Shown here: in pieces, positions 1 to 7,908 of the stretch
Layout: each line of letters starts with the position of its first letter
How positions within the stretch are numbered: position 1 is the first letter of the stretch
IMG/VR virus record: IMGVR_UViG_3300044726_000001
Span: 1 to 23,729 of that record
Source of the DNA: a virus
Length of the DNA stretch: 23,729 nucleotides
Strand: one strand, 5' to 3'
The notes under the pieces: generated by a model
Database searches by the model: none
What the model was told of the DNA's origin: nothing
What the model saw: the letters and a program-made list of their open reading frames with translations, nothing else
Made by a program: the position numbers and the translations under genes

Positions 1-1
1 C

Positions 2-463
2 AATGTCATCAGGGGTGAGGGAGTGGGCGGCAAGAAGGCCCAGATATTCGATGTCGATAAGATGCTGCATGACCTCACTGAACCATCACTGCGACAAGTA
101 CCACAGGAGCATGCTGGAGATACTCTATTCACGCTGACCGGGAATGTCGTACATAAGCCAGTGATGACCAAGGGTGCTCATCCAGCCTACCCATACCTGC
201 TGGAGGGTGATGACTCAGGGATGATCTACCGGACTACACCTGCTGAGGTGATGGTTCCTGAGTGGACGCATGGACTCGAGCAGAAGCATGGCAGGGGCAT
301 TCAGGGGATCGACTACCGGACTACCGACCCTAATCAGTTCATCTCCGAGGATTACCTGAACTGGCTCCAGAGACTGGGCTACAAGAAGGGTGGGCAGGTC
401 AAGGAGCCAAGCATCAAGGAGATGAAGCTATCTTTAATGAAGAGCAAGACTACAGGACGATAA
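2..463 (+). CDS. C-terminal part of an unrecognised phage protein (5' partial)
   Basis: The reading frame is open from base 2 with no stop before TAA at 461-463, so this is probably the end of a longer gene that starts left of the window. A GTG at 23 could be a start after a purine-rich stretch, which would give 146 residues, but nothing favours it over read-through from upstream. The visible part is soluble, with a Tyr/Trp/Pro-containing middle (for example VMVPEW and GIDYRTTDPNQF) and a basic tail containing YKKGGQVKE. That Lys-Gly-Gly motif recurs many times in the protein at 8600-10723. The stop is directly followed by the portal ATG, so it sits in the same transcription unit. Position before the portal is often held by terminase-linked or head genes, but no terminase motif is visible here. 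Function unknown. Confidence 0.6.
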   Translation, partial: NVIRGEGVGGKKAQIFDVDKMLHDLTEPSLRQVPQEHAGDTLFTLTGNVVHKPVMTKGAHPAYPYLLEGDDSGMIYRTTPAEVMVPEWTHGLEQKHGRGIQGIDYRTTDPNQFISEDYLNWLQRLGYKKGGQVKEPSIKEMKLSLMKSKTTGR

Positions 464-3091
464 ATGGACAACTTCCCCTATCAGCAAGACGCAGTACTGG
501 ACGAAGAGGAGCTCCCGGCAGAGTTCGACATGGATCAATTCATGGAGGATGAGATCGATCCTGATGTCGTCGAGATGCCTGATGGCTCCGCTATGGTCAC
601 GATGGATGAGCTTGAGGGACAGGCGCAGGGTGGCTTCTACGAGAACTTAGCCTTGGTGATGAGCGAGTCCGAGACCTCCAAGCTGGCGATCCGGTTCATG
701 TACAACATCGACGCTGACAAGAAGGCCCGTGAGAAGCGTGATGAGCAGTACGCCGAGGGCATGAAGCGTACCGGGATGGGTGAGGAGGCTCCGGGTGGTG
801 CTGACTTCGATGGCGCATCCAAGGTGGCTCACCCAGTACTCGCTGAAGCCTCGGTAGACTTCGCAGCCCGTGCCATGAAGGAACTGTTCCCGGCAGATGG
901 GCCTGTGCGTACCACGACCATAGGGGAAGCGTCCGAGGAGAAGACCGAGATTGCAGAACGCAAGCGGGACTACATGAACTGGCAGCTCACTGAGCAGATC
1001 GTGGAGTTCCGTGATGAACTACAGCAGCTACTGACCCAGCTACCACTCGGTGGCAGTCAATTCCTGAAGCTATGGTGGGATGCCAAGAAGCGCAGACCTC
1101 GTGCTCAGTTCATCCCGATAGATCGCATCTACCTCCCATTCACTGCATCCAGCTTCTATACGGCTCCACGGGTGACCGAGGTACAAGACATCTCCGACTT
1201 CGAGTTCAGGCAGCGTGTGGAGCAGGGCATCTACCGGGACACCGACCAGCTAACATCCTCAATGGAACCTGAAGCCTCCGAGTCCGAGACAGCCAACAGG
1301 AGGATTGAGGGCAAGGAATACCAAGATAGTGACGATGGGATCAGGCGCATCTACCACATCGAGTGCTACCTTGAGCTCGAGGACGATCCGATCACTCGAG
1401 GTGCGATGGCTCCCTACACCATGATGATCGATGACAACGACTACTCGGTGCTCGGGCTCTACCGGAACTGGGAGGATGGAGACCCTGACTTCGAGGAGCT
1501 CGACTGGATCGTGGAGTTCAAGTTCATCCCGTGGAGAGGCGCATACGCTATCGGGTTCTTCCAGCTCATCGGAGGTCTAGCAGCCAGTGCTACAGGATCA
1601 CTACGGGCTCTGCTCGATACAGCGCATGCCCAGAACTCCATGACCATGCTGAAGCTCAAGGGTGGGAAGGTAGGAGGCCAGTCGAAGCAGGTGGACATCG
1701 GTGAGGTGGTCGAGATCGAGGCCATTGCAGGGATCGATGACATCCGCAAGATCGCCATGCCCATGCCGTACAACCCTCCATCCGAGACACTGTTCAAACT
1801 ACTGGGATGGTTGACTGATGCTGCCAAGGGTGTAGTGACGACTGCCGAGGAGAAGATCGCTGATGCCACGAACAACATGCCAGTCGGGACAGCTCAGGCG
1901 TTAATCGAGCAGGGATCGGTGGTGTTCAGCTCCATCCATGCTGGACTCCATGCATCTCAGAAGCGAGTGCTCCGGATACTCCAGAGGATAGACAGGTTCT
2001 ACCTCAAGGATCAGAAGCAGGATTACATGGTGGAGGAGCTGAAGGTAATCCCCTCAGACTTCGATATCGATACCAATGTCATCCCGGTCAGCGATCCGCA
2101 CATCTTCTCGGAAGGACAACGGGTAGCCCAGAATCAGGCGATCCTCCAGATGATGGAGAAGGCCCCGGAGCTGTACGATGCTCGTGCTGTGCATAGCCGG
2201 GTACTGAAGCAGATGAAGGTTCCGAACGTCTCTGAGATCATGCCCCAGTACAACAAGAACGTCGAGATGAATGCCAGCGATGAGAATGCTGCGATGTGTC
2301 TGGGACGTGCGGTCGTAGCCTATCCGGAGCAGGATCAACTGGCTCACCTCGAGTCACACATGGCCTTCGCGCTAGACCCGGTACTCGGATCGAACCCGCT
2401 GCTGTCCCCTACGTTCATCCCTGCCGTACTCGAGCACGTGAAGCAGCACATGGTTCTCTGGTACACCCAGCGAGTCGAGTACTACGCCGGGGAGCGGGTA
2501 GGAGAGCTGAAGCCAAAGTACTCCAAGAAGACCGATATGTCCACCATCGACAAGGCAGTCGCCAGCGCATCTCACATGGTAACCAACGATACCAAGGCTG
2601 GGTTCGCTCAGTTCATGCCCGTACTACAGCAGCTCCAGCAGATGGCAGCGCAGATCGCAGACTCCCAGAAGAAGGCCGCTATTCCTCCCGATCCACAGGC
2701 AGATGCTTATATCCAGACTGGCATGGCTGAGACCCAGCGCAAGGCCGAGAAGGACAAGGCAGATACCCTGATGGACATGAAGAAGCTCGAGGCTCAGGTG
2801 CAGGAAGCCAGTGACAAGAACCAACTGACTGCTGCGATGGCGACCGAGAAGAACCTCACCGAAGAGCGTATGGCTACACTCGATCTTACTGTTGAAGCTG
2901 CCAAGATCAAAAGGGAGCAGGAACAGACAGTTATGGACTTGCAGAATCAATTGCAGGATACTATTACCGAACAGCAACTTAATGAGCGTGATCTAGCCGA
3001 CAAGATGTCCAACTTAACAGGAGAGCAGAATGCACAACAAGAACCACAAGGCCGAGTCCAACCAGAAGGGGGAGCTAACCAACCAGCATAA
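464..3091 (+). CDS. Portal protein, SU10-like family
   Basis: This is probably the dodecameric portal at the head vertex through which DNA is packaged and ejected. The 875 residues begin with an acidic segment (about 1-55). Around residues 113-145 is the pattern DGASKVAHPVLAEASVDFAA, followed by a Lys/Glu-rich helix and PLGGSQFLKLWWD, which I recognise as the portal type of phage SU10 and relatives. A central stretch (FIPWRGAYAIGFFQLIGGLA, about residues 350-370) and a helical wing follow. Residues about 730-845 form a long Lys/Glu/Gln coiled-coil tail, then a Gln/Pro-rich end. Length is large but usual for podovirus portals with a long barrel or tail. ATG follows the preceding TAA directly, with a weak AGGAC before it. 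The last 62 bases overlap the start of the next small gene. Portal identity is strong; subfamily is from memory. Confidence 0.9.
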   Translation: MDNFPYQQDAVLDEEELPAEFDMDQFMEDEIDPDVVEMPDGSAMVTMDELEGQAQGGFYENLALVMSESETSKLAIRFMYNIDADKKAREKRDEQYAEGMKRTGMGEEAPGGADFDGASKVAHPVLAEASVDFAARAMKELFPADGPVRTTTIGEASEEKTEIAERKRDYMNWQLTEQIVEFRDELQQLLTQLPLGGSQFLKLWWDAKKRRPRAQFIPIDRIYLPFTASSFYTAPRVTEVQDISDFEFRQRVEQGIYRDTDQLTSSMEPEASESETANRRIEGKEYQDSDDGIRRIYHIECYLELEDDPITRGAMAPYTMMIDDNDYSVLGLYRNWEDGDPDFEELDWIVEFKFIPWRGAYAIGFFQLIGGLAASATGSLRALLDTAHAQNSMTMLKLKGGKVGGQSKQVDIGEVVEIEAIAGIDDIRKIAMPMPYNPPSETLFKLLGWLTDAAKGVVTTAEEKIADATNNMPVGTAQALIEQGSVVFSSIHAGLHASQKRVLRILQRIDRFYLKDQKQDYMVEELKVIPSDFDIDTNVIPVSDPHIFSEGQRVAQNQAILQMMEKAPELYDARAVHSRVLKQMKVPNVSEIMPQYNKNVEMNASDENAAMCLGRAVVAYPEQDQLAHLESHMAFALDPVLGSNPLLSPTFIPAVLEHVKQHMVLWYTQRVEYYAGERVGELKPKYSKKTDMSTIDKAVASASHMVTNDTKAGFAQFMPVLQQLQQMAAQIADSQKKAAIPPDPQADAYIQTGMAETQRKAEKDKADTLMDMKKLEAQVQEASDKNQLTAAMATEKNLTEERMATLDLTVEAAKIKREQEQTVMDLQNQLQDTITEQQLNERDLADKMSNLTGEQNAQQEPQGRVQPEGGANQPA

Positions 3092-3167
3092 GCGCATGGC
3101 AATGGGAGCACCCGTGAACGGCAAGACCAACACAGCTCCTCCGGCAATCAAGAAGGGCAATAAGTGA
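3030..3167 (+). CDS. Small basic 45-residue protein overlapping the portal end
   Basis: ATG at 3030 is preceded by AGGAGA at 3018-3023 with good spacing and opens a 45-codon frame, different from the portal frame, ending at TGA 3165-3167. The product is highly polar and basic, rich in Lys, Asn, Gln and His, with GELTNQHKRMAMGAP in the middle and a KKGNK end. It has no cysteine, membrane segment or signal peptide. The first 62 bases lie inside the portal gene, and the stop overlaps the next gene's GTG as GTGA, indicating translational coupling on both sides. Function unknown. Small basic proteins after the portal are common in such phages and may be head components, but that is inference. Confidence 0.62.
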   Translation: MHNKNHKAESNQKGELTNQHKRMAMGAPVNGKTNTAPPAIKKGNK

Positions 3168-3340
3168 TCGATGTAGCCAAGCTGATCGCCAAGATATCTG
3201 ACCTGAAGAAGGCGAGTGACAAGTGTATTACTGATGGCACTCCTCATAAGATCAAGGACTACAAGTATCAGGTGGGCTACGGACATGGGGTACAGGCAGT
3301 AGCTGATGCCCTCGAGAAGTTGATGGACGATGAAGAGTAA
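3164..3340 (+). CDS. Small 58-residue hypothetical protein (GTG start)
   Basis: GTG at 3164 overlaps the preceding stop (GTGA) and follows a purine tract AAGAAGGG at 3150-3157 that can serve as a ribosome binding site. The frame runs 58 codons to TAA at 3338-3340. The predicted product starts MIDVAKLIAKISDLKKASD, has a Tyr-rich centre (DYKYQVGYGHG), and ends in an acidic helix with ALEKLMDDEE. It would be a small, mostly helical soluble protein. There is no in-frame ATG near the start. Position between portal and co-chaperonin suggests a head-assembly role, but no family was recognised. Confidence 0.55.
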   Translation: MIDVAKLIAKISDLKKASDKCITDGTPHKIKDYKYQVGYGHGVQAVADALEKLMDDEE

Positions 3341-3342
3341 AT

Positions 3343-3356
3343 AGGGACGCGTCCCT
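3343..3356. repeat. Dispersed palindrome, copy 1 (intergenic)
   Basis: AGGGACGCGTCCCT is a perfect 14-base palindrome just after the stop at 3340, in the 80-base gap before the co-chaperonin gene. It is followed by a pyrimidine-rich run, so it could form a small 5-bp hairpin with a CGCG loop. The same element recurs at six other places in the window. Confidence 0.85.
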
Positions 3357-3420
3357 TTCCCCTTTCAAAGATAGCGTGATTGCTATGTGTCGCACTGAGA
3401 GATGTGCATTTACATGAAAG

Positions 3421-3948
3421 ATGACTATGAGACAGACAGCAGAAGAGAAGAAGGACTTGGAACTGGATGCAGCCAAGCAGCACAAGCCTATGGTCAAGAT
3501 GGTGAAGTGTGCTGAAGATGATCCGAAGTGTGCTCCAGAGGAAGCCCTAGACTACGACGAGGAGATGACCTATGCCTTCCCCGAGGTGAATCCCGGAGCG
3601 AGGCCACTGGGGGGCAGGATACTGGTTCAGCTCAAGCGGATCAGGGCTACCAAGAAGGGATCACCGATCATCATGCCGGGTTCCTATGTCGAGGCAGAGA
3701 AGTACCAGAACATGGTTGGGAAGGTGATCGCTATCGGGCCTCTGGCATTCAAGAAGCGTGACTCGATGGAACCGTGGCCTGAGGGATCGTGGTGTGAGAT
3801 TGGCGACTACCTTAGAGTGCCGAAGTGGGGTGGGGATCGGTGGGAGGTTCCATTCCATGATGGGCTGGTTTCTTTCGTGGTGATGAACGATCACGAGATC
3901 ATCGCAGCTATCACTGGCAATCCACTTGAGATGAAGGCGTACTACTAA
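3421..3948 (+). CDS. GroES/Cpn10-like phage co-chaperonin
   Basis: The 175-residue protein carries a recognisable GroES pattern after a 60-residue charged N-terminal extension: PLGGRILVQL (62-71), then a loop TKKGSPIIMPGS (77-88) in the place of the GroES mobile loop, then GKVIAIGPLAF, GDYLRVPKWGG, and a final strand VVMNDHEIIAAI (about 153-164). In GroES the loop tripeptide IVL docks on GroEL; here I83-I84-M85 is at the matching place. Known phage analogues such as T4 gp31 cap GroEL to fold the capsid protein. Placement between portal and scaffold fits that role. The body is longer than GroES (about 97 residues) because of the N-terminal extension and an insert before GDYLRV. ATG 3421 has no spacing to the GAAAG upstream, so the ATG at 3427 may be the true start. 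Fold assignment is by eye. Confidence 0.72.
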   Translation: MTMRQTAEEKKDLELDAAKQHKPMVKMVKCAEDDPKCAPEEALDYDEEMTYAFPEVNPGARPLGGRILVQLKRIRATKKGSPIIMPGSYVEAEKYQNMVGKVIAIGPLAFKKRDSMEPWPEGSWCEIGDYLRVPKWGGDRWEVPFHDGLVSFVVMNDHEIIAAITGNPLEMKAYY

Positions 3949-4931
3949 TGGGAACCCAACATAGACCAGATGAGGGCGACTTCCAGATCGTCGAGAACAA
4001 GGATGGCACGGTTGCCGTAGATGGGCTGGATATCCCTGATGGCGATGAGGCTGGAGATGATGAGGGTGCTGGCTTCACTGCCTCGACTACCCAGAATATC
4101 CCGGACGATGGTGGTCAGGATCAGGCATCCGACACGGACGAGATACGCAACATCAGGCGCGAGAAGCGGAAGGCCAAGAAGGTATTCCATGCCCAGCAAC
4201 GTGCCGAGAAGGACATGCGGTTCGAGCAGCTCAAGCAGGAGAACCAGACACTCGTAGCACGTCTGACCTCCCTCGAGCAGAAGAACCACAAGGATGACCT
4301 GTCCCGGCTGGACTCCGAACTGAACAATGAGATGACCCGGTACGAGTACGCCGAGGATGAGATCAGGAAAGCGACTGCCAGTGGTAATGGCAATGCCATG
4401 ATCGCAGCCACTCGGGTACTGAATGATGCCCGTGATAAGGTCAAGTTGCTGTCCGAGCTGAAGGAACGCGCAGCCCAGCCACAGCAGCCCAAGACGATAG
4501 CTGACGACCCTGAGGTGCAGCGAATGGCACGTGACTGGATCGCCAACAATCCTTGGTACGACCCCAAGCTCGGTGACCAAGACTCAGAGATTGCACTGGC
4601 ACTCGACAAGAGACTGATAAAAGAGGGATATAATCCGAAAACTACAATGTACTGGGATGAGTTCAATTCCCGGTTACAGAAGACACTACCGCATCGTTAT
4701 AGCAATGCTAACGGCAATGACAACGAGGTGGTCAGGGAAAGGCCCAGAAGTATGAACGTATCACAGGAACATGGAAGCATAACTAGCGGTCGCTCCGCGA
4801 ACAGCTTCATGCTTAATCAAGAGAGAGTCAGAGCGTTGAAGGAGGCCGGGATGTGGGACGACCCTGCCAAGCGCAACAAGATGATCAAGCGATACTATGA
4901 TATGGACAAGAAAGCTGGGAGGCAGACATGA
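3948..4931 (+). CDS. Probable capsid scaffolding protein
   Basis: The start overlaps the preceding stop by one base (TAATG). The 327 residues show a very acidic N-terminus (1-60), a long charged coiled coil (about 65-180, with LKQENQTLVARLTSLEQK), then a compact part (about 185-250) with WIANNPWYDP and MYWDEFNSRLQ, and a basic C-terminal end (about 285-327, KRNKMIKRYYDMDKKAG). Acidic head, coiled coil and basic C-terminus just upstream of the capsid genes are the usual design of podovirus scaffolds, where the basic end binds the shell. No protease domain is visible. The next gene overlaps the stop as ATGA. Role inferred from architecture and position. Confidence 0.72.
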   Translation: MGTQHRPDEGDFQIVENKDGTVAVDGLDIPDGDEAGDDEGAGFTASTTQNIPDDGGQDQASDTDEIRNIRREKRKAKKVFHAQQRAEKDMRFEQLKQENQTLVARLTSLEQKNHKDDLSRLDSELNNEMTRYEYAEDEIRKATASGNGNAMIAATRVLNDARDKVKLLSELKERAAQPQQPKTIADDPEVQRMARDWIANNPWYDPKLGDQDSEIALALDKRLIKEGYNPKTTMYWDEFNSRLQKTLPHRYSNANGNDNEVVRERPRSMNVSQEHGSITSGRSANSFMLNQERVRALKEAGMWDDPAKRNKMIKRYYDMDKKAGRQT

Positions 4932-5476
4932 GCGCAAGTGATGACAGAATCAAGAAGACAGTAACTGGGGCAGACCGTGAGAACCGTGGAACAGCAGACG
5001 AGAGCCGGAAGTCACCAGAGGCAATGAACGTATCTTCAGAAGAACTACGGAAGTTATTCAGGGAGAACTGGACGCAGCAAGCATTGCCCGATCCTCCCGC
5101 AATACCCGGATGGCACACCTGCTGGCTTTCAACGACCAACGTCTATGACACGATAGATCGGCGCATGAAGCTGGGGTATGTTCGCGTGACTCCTGAAGAA
5201 TCTGGATTGAGTGACTCGATGAGATTGAAGGAGGGCCAGTTCGCGGGATTCATATCCTGTAACGAGATGCTCTTGTTCAAGATACCGATGGCCTCATTCC
5301 AAGAAGCGATGCAAATATTTCACCATGAAGCTCCAGCAGAGAATGCCGCAAGTATCCGGAGGAAGATCGAAGAAGTCCAATTCCAAGATAACGATGGCAG
5401 GAAGCTCGGGAGCATTGATGAGGGTATGAGGAATATGGCAGACGACAGGAAGCCTACCCCTACCTTCATTGGATAA
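4928..5476 (+). CDS. Conserved-looking head-module protein of unknown function
   Basis: ATG overlaps the scaffold stop (ATGA), implying coupled translation. The 182-residue product has a polar N-terminus (1-50), then LPDPPAIPGWHTCWLSTTN and the strand DRRMKLGYVRV, a GQFAGFISCNEMLLFKIP segment, and a helical end with HHEAPAENAASIRRK. I recall proteins of this plan next to scaffold and capsid genes in other short-tailed phages, but they have no assigned role. No enzyme motif, membrane segment or metal site is evident. It may be a minor head protein or an assembly factor. Confidence 0.6.
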   Translation: MSASDDRIKKTVTGADRENRGTADESRKSPEAMNVSSEELRKLFRENWTQQALPDPPAIPGWHTCWLSTTNVYDTIDRRMKLGYVRVTPEESGLSDSMRLKEGQFAGFISCNEMLLFKIPMASFQEAMQIFHHEAPAENAASIRRKIEEVQFQDNDGRKLGSIDEGMRNMADDRKPTPTFIG

Positions 5477-5495
5477 TCCAATTTAGGAGAATGAT

Positions 5496-6068
5496 ATGTC
5501 GCAAACCAACAAGCCATTCGGACTGCAACCAATCTACCATCCAAGTGGGGTGATTAAGCCTACTGTGGTGAGAGATGGCATCTTATCCGGTTATGCCTTC
5601 AATCTGCTCAAGGGACAGTTCGTCAAGCTCAATACCAACGGCACGATTGAGAAGGCTGCTGTAGGTGATCCGGGTGTAGGCACTTTCCACGGTGTTCAAT
5701 GGACAGACACCACTGGTCGCACTCGAGTGTCCAACTACTGGCCTGCCAATACCGTCTACCAAGTCGGTTCCTGCCAAGTGTTCTTCTATGCTGATCCAGA
5801 CATCATCTATGAAGGTCAGGCAGATGGGCCAGTGCTGCAAACTGCTATCGGTGATCAGGTGGATATCTCCAACCCAGATGCTGGATCGGCTGTAACGGGG
5901 CTATCTCAAGCTACATTGAGCACTGTACTCGCTGGTGTGGGCGTACAGAAGACATTCATAGTGCTCGGGCAAGGGTTAGGTGTTGATAACAATTGGGGTG
6001 ATCCTTTCACGGTTCTTCGTGTGAAGATCAACGAATCTCAATTCCAAGCTCCGGTTAACGCAATCTAA
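5496..6068 (+). CDS. Probable capsid decoration (head) protein
   Basis: ATG follows AGGAGA at 5485-5490. The 190 residues are beta-rich with many Gly, Val and Thr: an N-terminal segment KPFGLQPIYHPSG, then GYAFNLLKGQFVKLNTNG, GVGTFHGVQW, and alternating strands to the end. Small beta proteins with a start like FGL-P and a later 'GQFVKL-TNG' segment occur next to the major capsid gene in many phages and are usually annotated as head or decoration proteins. It is well expressed-looking, with a strong SD and no overlap. Position directly before the capsid gene supports a shell-associated role. The exact function is inferred. Confidence 0.6.
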   Translation: MSQTNKPFGLQPIYHPSGVIKPTVVRDGILSGYAFNLLKGQFVKLNTNGTIEKAAVGDPGVGTFHGVQWTDTTGRTRVSNYWPANTVYQVGSCQVFFYADPDIIYEGQADGPVLQTAIGDQVDISNPDAGSAVTGLSQATLSTVLAGVGVQKTFIVLGQGLGVDNNWGDPFTVLRVKINESQFQAPVNAI

Positions 6069-6099
6069 CCGCCAGCTAACTGATTAAGGAGACTCTAAT

Positions 6100-7014
6100 A
6101 TGTCAGCACCTATGAATAGTATGGACTTCCGCTCGATAGTTGAGCCGATCCTGAATGAATGCTTCGATGGACTGTATGACCTACGGAAGGATGAGTGGTC
6201 TAAGGTCTTCCGCGAAGAGCAAGGTATTCCCCGTAACTACCACGAAGAGCCAGTATTGTATGGCTTCCCATCTGCTCCTGAGATGCCTGAGGGAACTCCG
6301 GTCACCTACCAACAAGGTGGTGTGCTGTTCCTCAAGCGTTATGTCTACCGTCCATACGGCATGGCATTCGCTCTGACCAAGGTGCTCGTTGAGGATGGCG
6401 ACCATATCCGTATCGGTTCCACGTTCTCCCAGCACTTGGCTCAATCGTTGATCGACACGAAGGAAACACTGTCGGCTAACGTGATCAATCGCAGCTTCAA
6501 CCCGAACTTCATCGGTGGCGATGGCGTGAGCTTGATCAGTACCCAGCATCCTATCTCCCGTGGCGTACTCAGCAACCAGCTCAACACTGCTGCTGCACTG
6601 TCCCAGACCTCGCTTGAGCAGATGCTCATTCAGGTTCGGTTGGCAGAGGACAACACAGGCAAGAAGGTAATCATCACTCCACAGCAACTGGTAGTTCATC
6701 CCGGCAACATGTTCCAAGCCGAGGTGATCATCAACAGCGTACTCCGGACTGGTGGAGCTAACAACGACCTGAACCCGATCAAGTCCACTGGCAGCTTGCC
6801 TAAGGGTGCTGTTGTGATCTCTCGCCTGACCTCGCCAACTGCTTGGTGGGTACAGACTGACGCTCCTCAGGGCATGAAGCTGATGATGAGACGTAAGCTG
6901 GAGAAGACCTTGGAAGGTGACTTCCAGACTGACTCGATGCAGTACAAGGCCACAGAGCGTTATGACGTGGGCTGGACTGACTGGAGAGCAATGTGGGGTA
7001 CTCCCGGTCTGTAG
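6100..7014 (+). CDS. Major capsid protein (HK97 fold)
   Basis: The 304-residue protein starts after AAGGAG at 6086-6091. It contains the features expected of HK97-type shell proteins: an N-terminal helix (FRSIVEPILNECFDGLYD), an extended-loop region with YGFPSAPEMPEG, a spine-helix-like region (HLAQSLIDTKETLSANVINR), and a P-domain/A-domain stretch with ITPQQLVVHPGNMF and a late GWTDWRAMWG. The VVHP segment and the 'S-T-QHPISRG' part resemble Mu-type head subunits. Size and place, after scaffold and decoration genes, fit. There is no cleavable N-terminal delta domain, consistent with a separate scaffold. A 143-base gap with a hairpin follows. Confidence 0.88.
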   Translation: MSAPMNSMDFRSIVEPILNECFDGLYDLRKDEWSKVFREEQGIPRNYHEEPVLYGFPSAPEMPEGTPVTYQQGGVLFLKRYVYRPYGMAFALTKVLVEDGDHIRIGSTFSQHLAQSLIDTKETLSANVINRSFNPNFIGGDGVSLISTQHPISRGVLSNQLNTAAALSQTSLEQMLIQVRLAEDNTGKKVIITPQQLVVHPGNMFQAEVIINSVLRTGGANNDLNPIKSTGSLPKGAVVISRLTSPTAWWVQTDAPQGMKLMMRRKLEKTLEGDFQTDSMQYKATERYDVGWTDWRAMWGTPGL

Positions 7015-7157
7015 TAGCGTGATGGCATTCAGGTGTAGTATGACTATGCCTGATTGTCACCAATAAAGGGACGATTCCCTAATTTATACAAGAGATGAAT
7101 ATGCGCTAGTAATCAACGACTTATTCGATAACTAAACTTTTCAAGAAGGAAGCTATC
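7015..7157. other. Intergenic gap after the capsid gene
   Basis: This is the longest gap in the window. It holds a palindrome at 7067-7080, with outer bases ATAA (7063-7066) and TTAT (7084-7087) able to extend the stem past a short bulge. It then becomes AT-rich and ends with AAGGA at 7146-7150 as the ribosome site of the next gene. A TAGCGTGAT at 7015-7023 also occurs at 3372-3380 in the other sizeable gap. No convincing sigma-70 promoter (correct spacing) was found. It may attenuate transcription after the capsid gene. Confidence 0.5.
7067..7080. repeat. Dispersed palindrome, copy 2 (intergenic, hairpin)
   Basis: AGGGACGATTCCCT has 5-bp perfect arms around CGAT and lies between the capsid gene and the next structural gene. 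Flanking ATAA and TTAT can lengthen the stem with a bulge. It could work as a weak terminator or RNA processing signal, though copies inside genes argue that the element is not simply a terminator. Confidence 0.8.
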
Positions 7158-7898
7158 ATGCCCGGATTTAGAGATGACCTATTCCTAGGTTCTGCCGAAA
7201 CTGGTATGGGAATGAACCCAGCCCTCGGTGAGCCTTCTCCTATGGATGTCGGTGTCGGCCCTCTTGGTCGCATCTACGTGTGGGACACTGTTCCCGCTGT
7301 CCTTGCTAACAACAACATTGCCCTTGCTCAAATCCTCACTGCGTCTGCCGTACTGACTGCTGGTGCGGGTAATACGGCTATCGTCAAGAATGGCGTACCT
7401 GCTGTTCAACTCGATGTCCCACGTGCTGTATCTGTCACTACTGGTGCTGGCACTCCCACGATCCAGCCTGTGACCATCCGTGGCTTCGACTACTACGGTC
7501 AGCCAATGTCCGAAGTGATCAACTCCAGTGGTGTCGCTGCTACTGCTGTGCTCGGCAAGAAAGCCTTCTACCAAATATCCAGTGTGACTGTCCCGGCCTC
7601 TACTGTCGTGACCATCGCTGTGGGTACTACTGACATCCTCGGGCTACCTGTCCGTGTGGTTGATGCTGCCTACATTGCTCGTATCGGCTATGGTGGCCTG
7701 TTGCCTACTGATGCTGGTACTTTCGTGGCTGCTGCTACTGCTACTGCTACTCCTACTACTGGTGATGTCCGAGGCACTTACCTGCCGAGTGTTGCCACCA
7801 ATGGAACACGTAGATTAGTGATGGGTATCCTGCTGGCTGGTATTGCTGTTGGCCCGAATGCAACGAGATTGGGAGCACTAGGCGTACCTCAAGCATAA
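7158..7898 (+). CDS. Virion structural protein, paralogue A
   Basis: ATG is preceded by AAGGA at 7146-7150. The 246 residues are rich in Ala, Val, Thr and Gly and poor in charge, typical of a beta-sandwich virion protein. The N-terminus is FRDDLFLGSAETGMGMNP, followed by VGPLGRIYVWDTVP. The central domain has VTIRGFDYYGQPMSEVIN, then KAFYQISSVTV and VTIAVGTTDILGLPVRV, and the end is GPNATRLGALGVPQA. I recall this plan from structural proteins of other short-tailed phages, with no fixed role. The central domain matches the next gene, so the two look like a tandem duplication. A head fibre, decoration or tail-spike base is possible. Confidence 0.65.
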   Translation: MPGFRDDLFLGSAETGMGMNPALGEPSPMDVGVGPLGRIYVWDTVPAVLANNNIALAQILTASAVLTAGAGNTAIVKNGVPAVQLDVPRAVSVTTGAGTPTIQPVTIRGFDYYGQPMSEVINSSGVAATAVLGKKAFYQISSVTVPASTVVTIAVGTTDILGLPVRVVDAAYIARIGYGGLLPTDAGTFVAAATATATPTTGDVRGTYLPSVATNGTRRLVMGILLAGIAVGPNATRLGALGVPQA

Positions 7899-7908
7899 GG
7901 AGACTGAC

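Noticed and set aside
3343-3366. Classic intrinsic terminator at palindrome copy 1
   Set aside because: The stem is only 5 bp and the following tract is mixed C and T rather than a run of T. Related copies occur inside genes.
3945-4580. A 211-codon open frame on the minus strand
   Set aside because: It lies wholly opposite the scaffold-like gene, is repetitive in composition (Leu, Ile, Gly, Val) as expected of a shadow frame, and has no ribosome site or neighbours on that strand.
7022-7066. A 14-codon frame in the gap after the capsid gene
   Set aside because: Too short, no ribosome site, and its stop is just before the palindrome.
7054-7090. TTGTCA and TATACA as a sigma-70 promoter
   Set aside because: The spacer is 25 bases, far from the 16-18 expected, and the palindrome lies between them.
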